A stretch of 64,000 nt of DNA. It comes from Phalacrocorax aristotelis (lineage: Eukaryota > Chordata > Aves > Suliformes > Phalacrocoracidae). The position numbers were made by a program, and so were the translations under genes. The notes beneath the pieces were generated by a model. That model saw only the letters and a list, made by a program, of their open reading frames with translations, made no database searches and was not told where the DNA came from. The first letter of the stretch is position 1, and the number at the start of each line of letters is the position of its first letter. Shown one piece after another: positions 13,350 through 22,823 of the stretch. The stretch lies in the NCBI RefSeq assembly GCF_949628215.1, contig NC_134276.1, positions 8,955,690-9,019,689 of the forward strand. Direction: 5' to 3'.

Positions 13350-13371
13350 TGCCGCTGCCCTCTAGGCCACC
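13350..13371 (-). promoter_or_regulatory. CTCF-like site (candidate, reverse)
   Basis: CTGCCCTCTAGGCCACC carries the left half of the reverse CTCF consensus (CTGCCCTCTAG) exactly; the right half is degenerate. This is a weak prediction made by eye. Confidence 0.25.
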
Positions 13372-15986
13372 TTTGAGCTCTTCCAGCCCCATGGTGACTG
13401 TTTGGTAGGCTGTTCCCAGAGCGTAAAACAAAACATCTGGTTGTTAACAACACAAAGCTGTTACAACAGCTGGACTCTGCCAGGATGTGCAGGATCTCTG
13501 GCCAGAAATAATTTCCCAGCTGCAGGAAATAGTGATATGGGATCTACTGTACCAGCTCAGCATCAGCTGGGAGCTGCCTGATCTGCACCCGTCCTCTCAT
13601 CGTTCTTCCTGGGGAGGTGCAGCGGGCCCATGGCACAATGTGCCTTGTCGCTATCGCAGCCAGCGTTGGCTTTGCAAGCATGAAGAGATGCTCCACTTCA
13701 CACTCAAACTACATTAATATTTGCCAGTATGGTTGAACTGTCCTGGGTTGAGGCAGAGGTCGCAAACTCCTGGCTTATATTTTGAGTCAGTTAGCCCAAG
13801 TGTGCCAAAAAGGGCACTATGGAGCACCAGTGACACTGCTGCTATGGGGCTGTGCAATGGGGCTTTCACCTATGGGTGAGCAGTTCAAAGCTGGACTTCA
13901 TTGTCCCAGGAAAACCATCAAACTTAAGGAGTTACCAACAGCCCTACGGAAGGCTTTGCTATTTCAGCAGGGGCTGGGGAAGCGGGAAGTGGTTGGGTAG
14001 TTGCCGCTTGTCTCTCACCCATTCCTGCATCCCTGCAGGCAGACGCAGCTCTGGCCTCACGGGGAGGATGGTGCAAGAGGGCTTGGGGAGCAGCTGCACA
14101 GAATGCTGCCTTCGGGAGCCAAGGTAATGCAAGCCAGACCCCTGCTCCCCAGGCAGTTTGTGCTGCCTCGCTGTGCCAGTACAGGCTCTTGGTGGGGCTG
14201 CCCCATAAACCAGATCACTGACGTGATCCAAGTTAAAAACAAACCTCCAGCATAAAATAAAACTAAACTCTGATAGTCATTTTTAATGTGGATCTTTTTG
14301 CTGATCTGCAAAAATTCCACCACTGAAGCTGGGGTCACATGATAGCATATTTTCTCATTACTGGAGATTAGGATGCTCCTGATTTCTGGCAGTAGAACTC
14401 TAGTCTCCTTCGCTACAAACTCCTTAACATTTGCTCTCTGTAAAGACAGCTTTAAAAAAACAAGACCAAACAAACAAAAAGTCCTGATAAAGGCTAATTT
14501 TTGTAACTTTTGTATACAGCCATATACTTCCCTCCGTAGGCAAACCTGGGCTGACTTGTCATCCCAGTGGCTTGGGAAGCTGTCCCCTGACCAGAGCAAT
14601 CCACTGTCACTTCCCAGGCAATGCCCGGAGATGCTTGATGTGGCGGACGTGCATATGGGCAAGTGGCCACGACAGAGACCTGGTGCAGCCACCACCATCT
14701 CCAGCACCAAGCCTGAGGTTCTCTGGTGGTGTGAACAGCTCCAACAACAGGAAGAGATCCTTCACCCTCCCCCAGAAGCTCTTCTCTTTTATGATCATTA
14801 CATTTAACTGTAGCTGTATTAAAGACTCCTAATTACAAGTTTCAAGTCAGAGATCTCACTAATCACCAACCTGAGAACGTTGTGGTGATGAGCTGCCAAA
14901 GGCATGAGCAAATCACTGTAATTACCAGGTTCAGGTGCTGCTCTTCAAAACTTGATTAGCAACAGATACACAGGTGATAATTCCTACTGTCTTCTTTATA
15001 GCACATCCTCACTATTATCCACTCTAGTCTGATTTAGGTTCTTATTAGAATAATATTATGCTAATTAAGTAATACTGCACACAGAATACTTCATGATGGA
15101 GATTATTAAGTGGGTTTGGAAGATGACTAATATCACAAACTCTACTGTCGGTGTCAGAGAAAGTGGTGAAGGCTGTACACAAAAAGAAGAAACTCCTCGC
15201 TATCCCGGTACATCCTAACTGTGACCAGAAATGATAAAAAGGAAGGAAAAATAAGCGGAGCCCTAATAAGCTTAATTTTTTAAGAAACCTTTGCAAGAAA
15301 ATGTAGACAATCAATTTAATCTGTTATCTGAAGGACTGAAATTATCCCTAGGAGCGAGCCCACTTCAAGCATGTTACTAAGAGCAGAATTTGCTCCTTCC
15401 AAAAGCCACTGATAGTTCTCATATGCTCAACAGGCAGGTGGTTACACCGCCCTCCTCCACCATACGCCCTGGATCTGAATGCTCCGTGCACCTTTGGATG
15501 CACGTATTTGGATGTGAAATACAAAGGAGCCTTACGGGAGGCCCTGCTCTCCCCAGGAGCCACATCACAGCAGTGTTACAGCAGGGGACGGTTGTGTTTC
15601 CATCTTTGCACTCTCATTCGGTTTTGGGGACGAGCTCAGACAAGCACAAAGCTCCAGCTGCTTCCCCAGCGAGTGCCTGGGACCTGCGTGCTGCCTTTAA
15701 AAGTGCTTCTGTCCATCCCACATGCAAGTGCTGAAGCATGCATGTATTTTCACCATCACCCAATGATGTTTTGTTCTCAGTTATTTCTTGCAACCCACAT
15801 TTATAACCAAATCGTGCTGGATTAAACCATTCAGAGCATCCATTCACCACAGCGTGAGCATTTCAGTCCTTCTTCCTTCAGGGGAAAAAAAGCACTTGCA
15901 AGAGTGATGAGGCCAATTTAAGAAACAAACTCACCAAAAACATGAGGGTTGCCAGGAAAAACTTAGTTACCCACAGAGGTTAAAAT

Positions 15987-15992
15987 TTTATT
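15987..15992 (-). terminator. Candidate distal FZD4 poly(A) signal
   Basis: AATAAA read on the minus strand, in the context CAAAATAAAATTTTAACC. It is followed downstream by CTCTGTGGGTAACTAAG, a plausible GT-rich cleavage element. It is chosen over other minus-strand AATAAA sites (for example 16829-16834, 18219-18224) only on context. Confidence 0.4.
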
Positions 15993-18416
15993 TTGATATA
16001 AAAATTAAATAGCAAAGTTTTTGGTGTTTTTTTACAGTGATAAATTAGAAATTTACAATACATACATCAAAGTAGATATATTTTCTGTACACCCCAAAAG
16101 AATCAGTGTCTACTTCCTTAAAATTCAGAAAAAGGAGCTAACTTGTCTGTTTAATGCAAGAGCTAAGCTTGTACCTCCCCAGCAGATGCTTCCAAAACCT
16201 GCAGTGAGAAGAGCACATGCCGGGGCGACGGGGAGAATGGAGCAGACTCTGCACAAGGAAGGGAACTGCTGCAAAGTTTCTAGTTGTATAATCGCAGCAA
16301 CTGCACTTCTGAGACAGGATTAGTCACACATTTTTTGGCTTCGAATTCATGACAACGTTGAAACGAGAGAGCATACAAGCTGCAGCTATCCACTCTTCAC
16401 AAATGCTGGGTTTTAGGCTATCTGCTGTGACTTCCCACTCATACAGCCCCAAAGCAGAGCAAGGTAAATGTATGTGGATGAATACATTTATGGAACGTTT
16501 TCATCTCTGTAACAGCTGATTTCACTTTGGGTTGGTACAATGTCCCCCCAAACGCTTGGGAAAGATGTTCCTTCAGGAACAGCAGCTGGTATCTCTCCCC
16601 AGCCCATCTCTTCCCCATAGTACGAAAGTCCCTCACGATCTTTAATGGAACATCTCCCCAGGTTCTTTGTAGGGCTATGCAGTGCCATCCTCATCTGACT
16701 CACTTCCAACACCTCAAATCACTGGGGACATCTGTCTGTCATGGCCCATGGGCTCACAGGCAGCAATGCAGATAACAAGGGACTACTTAACATTCACTTA
16801 TGTGTACATAACATGGTTAAAAACGCCGTTTATTGAATCAGTCAGGTCAAACATGGGTCGTATCACCATTTCAGAGTGAAGGACACTTGAGTGAACGTGA
16901 CACCTTGGCACAGCCTGGTGCTAGGTTAAAAGACAAGGTTCCTACTACATTGTCACCCCTTCAAAGTCAACATATAGCTGGTGACTTTACAGCCCTTGCT
17001 GTGCTGGGAGAAAGATCGCACGATGGAGACACTCATCTGAAGACTTCCTACTCGCAGAACTCCTTGTCCACAGAGGAATAACCAGATCCAAACACAACGC
17101 TAATAACAAGAGGCTTTATGAGGAGGATGAAAAGGCTCAGCTGGTATGCGGTGTTGGCCAAGACAATGCTTGTGCATCTTGAGCAGAATGTGTCAAGTTG
17201 TCACTTGTTCTGCTGGAGAGGGAGCCCAACCGCAAAGACTGCAATTAGGGTTTGTTTGGGGTTTGGGTTTTTTGGTTTTTTTTTTTTTTCAAATGTGCTC
17301 TAGCACATGTTTCAACATTGACATTGAAACAATACACGCTTCTGGGACAGATTAGTGCTCACGGCCAGAGCTGGAATGAATTGTGGTTTGGGAAGAACAT
17401 GGGCACCTGTATGAAAAGTGAGGGCTGTAATAAAGCAGTGCCTGTTCTCAGCTGCCCTCGAAGGTCGTGCGAGTTGTGGCACTGGGGCGATGCTCCGCAG
17501 CTGAGCGGGTTCCTCACAAAGAAATTAAGCAAAAGTTTAGGGCACACAGATAAAACTGAAGGTCCTTCAGAGGGATAGAGTATCAGAACAGTGTTCTTGT
17601 AAGTACTTCCAGGCTATTTCTATTTGCATCACCTTTCTTATTAACCAAAGAAGACCCTGACACAAGGTTTGAGCTACCTACGAGCACAAGACAATGCCTC
17701 CTCAAATAAAAGGATAAGAAAACTTGACAGTTGCTATGAATCAACATTATTCACCAAGAAGTTGCATCTCTTCTCTTGGGATCCCTTTACAAAAACTGGA
17801 AATGCCTCTTGTCCTTCCCGAGGGCTGAATGCCTGCTCACATTCTGCATGTAAATAAAGGTTAAAAAAAAAACCTCCATAGCTGTCAGTGAGCAATTGGA
17901 GCATCCTTGTGAGGCATTCAGCTGTACTGCGATGTCATGGGCTGAGAATGTTCTTTTAATTGTAACTGACACACATAATTATACAACTGATCTGTGTGAA
18001 CATGAGGTTGCCAAGGAACTTAACGTTTTGCTTCTCCCCAGACTGGCGTCTGCAGAGATACCATCGTGCTGAATGAAATATATTAAGACTTAATTGCTTC
18101 ATGCAATGGGTCTCCAGAGAGAGACAGATAAGTTTACTTGGAGAAAACTGGCATTGTTTGAAGAGACCCTCCATTCATTTTTTGCTTTCCTGGAGGAAGG
18201 AACACTATAATGTAAGACTTTATTTAAAGCTATTAAATGCAGCAGAATAAAGTAGTCCGCTGGAAGTAGCAGGAGCACCTGAAGGAACAGGAACGAAAGC
18301 AGGCGGATAATGATAATTGATGCAGAAGACCACACACAGTTCCACAGCTCCCACTGACTCCTCTACTTCTGGCAATGGTCTTGAGTAAATCTTTTAAAAA
18401 ATTAGAAATATTGATT

Positions 18417-18503
18417 GAACCACAGAATAATTTGGTGGGAAGGGACCTAGGGAGGTCCAAATTCCTGCTCAAGGCAGAGTCAGCTCTCAATTCAGACCAG
18501 GTT
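18417..18503 (-). mobile_element. Old CR1 LINE 3' end remnant
   Basis: The sequence ACCACAGAATAATTTGG, then GGGAAGGGACCTAGGGAGGTCC, is a diverged copy of the CR1 3' terminus in minus orientation. It lies in the proposed FZD4 3'UTR, in the same sense as the gene. It is short and degraded. Confidence 0.65.
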
Positions 18504-18930
18504 ACGGACAGTAAACTATTCAAAATTATTATTAGACCATCAGATGACTTAAAGAATCATCCTCACTAATAGCTCACTAAATCCTACCCATCATGGGTAA
18601 CTCTTAGACCTGGAAAGTCCACTTGGTATTTGCTGGACGACCCAATCCTTGGCTGACTTGTGCAGCGTATGGGAGGAACAGAATTCCCCAGGGCATAAAG
18701 ACAAAACCCTCGGCAGGCACGCCCTTCATGATGCTGAACTCGGAAAGAAGACATCTAACTGAGGTCCTGGATGCTCCATCTTCTGATAACTGGGCCCTAA
18801 ATCAGCCCAGATTTTGGCCCCAGACCGTCTTTCCTCAATCACCTATAAGACAATGAAAAGAAAACAACATCCCACAGCTGTGGGCTACAGTCCCTCAGCT
18901 TCTAAAGACTTCAGTATATTGCATCCTGCT

Positions 18931-18949
18931 TTAAAAAAAAAAAAAAAAA
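18931..18949. repeat. A-homopolymer run
   Basis: A run of about 19 A on the plus strand (U-run in an FZD4 transcript). Nothing processed or retroposed is recognisable beside it. Confidence 0.8.
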
Positions 18950-19059
18950 AAGAAGATAATGTGTTTGGATATTTCACAGCTTTTAAAGCCTCCCTGGGCT
19001 TTCCTATTTTGGGCAGCATGTTTTATGGCTATTCTATCTGCAGCATGATCTTTTTGCTG

Positions 19060-19065
19060 TTTATT
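19060..19065 (-). terminator. Candidate proximal FZD4 poly(A) signal
   Basis: AATAAA on the minus strand, about 145 nt past the FZD4 stop codon. It could support a short 3'UTR form. There is no direct evidence of use. Confidence 0.25.
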
Positions 19066-19207
19066 CTTTAAGGCTTTTTCTTCCATCCCCCAGAGACAGG
19101 TTGTGTAACCATCTCCCTACCCTACTCCCAACATTTACACAGCAACGCTTACACACGATCAGTCCTTCGCAGGAGAGCAGTCAGGCCATCAGGGTGTCGT
19201 CCTTTTC

Positions 19208-20536
<1,329 letters not shown>

Positions 20537-21653
20537 CTAGAAGAAACAGAAATCACAAGTGCGTTAGGGGGAGATTAAACGGGTCAAAATATAACAAGTT
20601 TTCTTTTTTTCTTTTTTTTTTTTTTGCCTTTTAGCAGTAATATTTGGTCCTTTGCCTTAAAAAACAGGAAGCAGCATAAAACAAATAAACGAAGAACAAT
20701 AAAAACAGAGGAGAAAAAAAAAAAACACAAAACCCTAAAAACGTTGTCTTCTCTCTGTTCAAATGCGTTCTGGAGCCAAAGCCTGAACATTTCACTCCCT
20801 AGATTAGCTCCATGTAAATTTAGCCCATCAGTTTCAATAAAGTGAGTGGGATTTAGCCAGATCTAAACCTCGAGGGCGCAATTTGGGAAAGCAAAAAAAT
20901 AAAATCGAAGCGGTTTAAACAAATACATATATTTGTTCTAGGCACTGCTTGGATATTACAGCTAACGAACAAACAGAAGAAGAGGCATTTATTGAATAGC
21001 TTTGGTTCGCGACCCTCCTAGGAGGTCGCCTTTTTCTTTTACCGTAAGGTCACGTACGTACTTACAACGGCAATAAAATATCGCAGTTTTCTCGGCTTTT
21101 GAATAATCGCAATTCTGCGACGCGACACCGTGAGAGGGGTTGCGTGCTAACTCTGCCCCAAGAAACAAGCTGGTTTTTGTTTGACGAGATCCGTGCCCGT
21201 GGGGAGGACAAGGATCTTGCCATTCGCCTGGGAAAGAAACTCCTGCCGTGAAACTCCGGCGGGAGGTCCGGAGCCGCCGGCGGCGCCTTTCGGAGGGTCG
21301 CAGCACCTCGGAGGCAGGGGAGGCGGAGGGGAAGGACCGGGCAGGGCTCCGGGAGCCCCGGCGTTCCCGGCCGGGCGGGCAGGACCGCACCGCACCGCGC
21401 CGCACCGCACCGCTCCCCGCCGCCTCCCCGGGGCTGCGCCGCTCTGCCCGGCCCCCGGCCCCCTCCCCACCGCCGCCGGCCCCCGCGCTGCAAGGCGGCG
21501 GGACCTGCGGGCTGCTTCTTTTCTTTTTGGGATGGAGCCGAAGGGATGGGGATGAGGATGGGGATGAGGGGGTGGCAGCCGGTCCGGACACCGCACAGCC
21601 CCCCCTCCGCCCCCGACCACGCACAAAGAGGACCCCCGGGACCCCGAACCCAC
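20537..21653 (-). other. FZD4: FZD4 single coding intron
   Basis: A GT-AG intron of 1117 bp (donor CAG|GTGGGT at 21653, acceptor CTAG at 20537). The exon-1-proximal half is very GC-rich and belongs to the CpG island. The distal half is A/T-rich, with a T/A homopolymer pair around 20608-20636 and 20714-20726. No other gene is seen inside. Confidence 0.9.
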
Positions 21654-21917
21654 CTGGAGCTGGCTGGAGCAGCCGTACTGGATGAGCGGGGTGAAGGTGG
21701 TGAGCTGCAGCTCCGCGTCCGCCTGCAGCTCGTGTCCCACCAGGTTGGGCATCTTGGTGACATTGTAGCCCAGGTTTTGGCACATGGCGATGCGGATGGC
21801 GTCGCAGCGCCGCTCCTCCTCGTCCCCGAAACCCCGCGCCCCGCCGAGCAGCCCCGCCAGCAGCAGTGCCAGCAGCCGGCCGCGGCCGGCCGCCCCCCCG
21901 CCATGGCCCCCCGCCAT
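21654..21917 (-). CDS. FZD4: Frizzled-4 coding exon 1 (residues 1-88)
   Basis: First coding exon of FZD4. The ATG at 21917 sits in an optimal GCCATGG context. It is the first in-frame ATG after an in-frame stop (TAG, 22083-22085), so the start is well supported. Residues 1-29 form a low-complexity, Gly/Ala/Leu-rich signal peptide, which is poorly conserved in the family. The mature N-terminus [10 protein letters not shown] and the first part of the Fz domain follow, with C38, C46, C83 and the N52-V-T sequon (equivalent to human N59). The donor CAG|GTGGGT at 21653/21654 ends the exon in phase 0 after CSSQLQ, exactly where mammalian FZD4 is split. The exon is extremely GC-rich, and a GGGGCC tract starts 19 nt upstream of the ATG. 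Confidence 0.96.
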
Positions 21918-21936
21918 GGCCCGAGCAGCGCCCACC

Positions 21937-22030
21937 GGCCCCGGCCCCGGCCCCGGCCCCGGCCCCGGCCCCGGCCCCGGCCCCGGCCCCGGCCCCGGCC
22001 CCGGCCCCGGCCCCGGCCCCGGCCCCGGCC
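21937..22030 (-). repeat. (GGGGCC)n repeat in FZD4 5' leader
   Basis: Fifteen uninterrupted GGCCCC units on the plus strand (21937-22026) plus a partial GGCC, which is (GGGGCC)15-16 on the FZD4 sense strand. It ends 19 nt upstream of the FZD4 ATG. All six frames are open through it: Gly-Pro (the FZD4 frame), Gly-Ala and Gly-Arg in sense; Pro-Arg, Pro-Ala and Pro-Gly in antisense. The unit and strand match the human C9orf72 repeat. G-quadruplex and R-loop formation are known for this unit and are inferred here. Copy number in the animal may differ, since such tracts are hard to assemble. Confidence 0.97.
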
Positions 22031-22373
22031 GCGCCGTGCCGCACGGGCCGGCTCCAACGGGGAGGGACCGGGGGCGGCTCCGCTATTAAACGGCTTCGCC
22101 GAGAAACTGCCCAGGGGAGGGACGGCACCTCCCCGAGCCCTCCCAGCCCCCGCCCCGGGGAGCCCGCCCCGCCCCAGCGCCCCTCCCCGCATCCCGGGGA
22201 CGGGGCGGGGGTCCTACCTGCACCGGCACCGAGAGGTCGTGTGTCCCCCCCTGCCCCGCGCCCCCGAGAGGCGCCTTTCCTCTGGCTGCATCCCGACACC
22301 CCTTGCAGGGCGCACCCCGCCTCTTCTCCTCTCTGGGGTCCTGCCTGTACCCCCATCTTCGTCCCTCAGAAAC
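22031..22373 (-). promoter_or_regulatory. FZD4: FZD4 CpG-island promoter region
   Basis: GC-rich, CpG-dense sequence just upstream of the repeat. GC boxes are visible on either strand: CCCGCCCCGCCCC at 22163-22175 and GGGGCGGGG at 22202-22210. A weak TATA-like TTTAATA on the minus strand (22084-22090) would place a start near 22055-22060 and give a leader of about 140 nt containing the repeat. The start site is not proven. The upstream edge is capped by a CR1 element at 22374. Confidence 0.6.
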
Positions 22374-22823
22374 GCTGTCCAGAGATGGGCAACGAAGCTG
22401 GGGAAGGGTCTGGAGAGCAGGTCTGATGGGGAGCGGCTGAGGGAGCTGGGGGTGTTTAGCCTGGAGAAGAGGAGGCTGAGGGGAGACCTTATCGCTCTCT
22501 ACAACTACCTGAAAGGAGGCTGTAGCGAGGTGGGGGTCGGTCTCTTCTCCCAGGTCACTAGTGACAGGATGAGAGGAAACGGCCTTAAGCTGCATCAGGG
22601 GAGGTTTAGATTGGATATTAGGAAAAATGTCTTCACTGAAAGAGTGGTCAGGCATTGGAAGAGGCTGCCCAGAGAGGTGGTGGAGTCACCATCCCTGGAG
22701 GCGTTCAAAAAACATGTAGACGTGACATGTTGGGACGTGGTTTAAGACATGGTAGTGTTGGGTTGATGGTTGGCCTTGATGATCCTGGAGTTCTTTTCCA
22801 ACCTTCATGATTCTATGATTCTA
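22374..22823 (+). mobile_element. CR1 LINE 3' part
   Basis: CR1 in plus orientation, opposite to FZD4. It starts within the end of the reverse-transcriptase frame (GTCCAGAGATGGGCAACGAA), keeps an open frame to about 22745 ('[22 protein letters not shown]'), and passes through the 3'UTR to ATGATTCTATGATTCT at 22808-22823. It is little diverged. Its coding section closely matches the element that runs off the right end of the window (63841-63960), so both are probably the same subfamily. Confidence 0.93.

Larger units (their letters stand above)
12366..15969. other. Intergenic sequence, no gene proven
   Basis: No domain-bearing gene is recognised. The largest unexplained open frame in the left half of the window lies here (minus strand, 14057-14710, 217 codons), but it overlaps a 144-codon plus-strand frame and has no clear signature. 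The stretch lies downstream of FZD4 and could in principle hold a longer FZD4 3'UTR than the one proposed here, because mammalian FZD4 3'UTRs are several kilobases long. Confidence 0.5.
15970..19207 (-). other. FZD4: FZD4 3'UTR, candidate extent
   Basis: The FZD4 stop codon is at 19208-19210, and the same exon must continue leftward as 3'UTR. I place a likely distal end near 15970 from a canonical AATAAA on the minus strand at 15987-15992. It is preceded by A/T-rich sequence typical of 3'UTR ends and followed by a GT-rich stretch. No splice acceptor or rival gene is apparent in between. The start at 19207 is certain; the end is inferred. A proximal AATAAA at 19060-19065 could give a short form of about 150-170 nt. 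A CR1 remnant (18417-18503) and an A-run (18931-18949) lie inside. Confidence 0.45.

Noticed and set aside
21918-21935. GTG at 21935 as the FZD4 start
   Set aside because: It is in frame, but the ATG at 21917 has an optimal initiation context and gives a normal signal peptide. GTG starts are rare in vertebrates. It is kept only as a possible non-AUG site.
21062-22192. 376-codon Gly-Arg-rich frame on the FZD4 strand
   Set aside because: It is an out-of-phase reading of the GC-rich leader, exon 1 and intron, with no ATG-initiated gene structure or homology.
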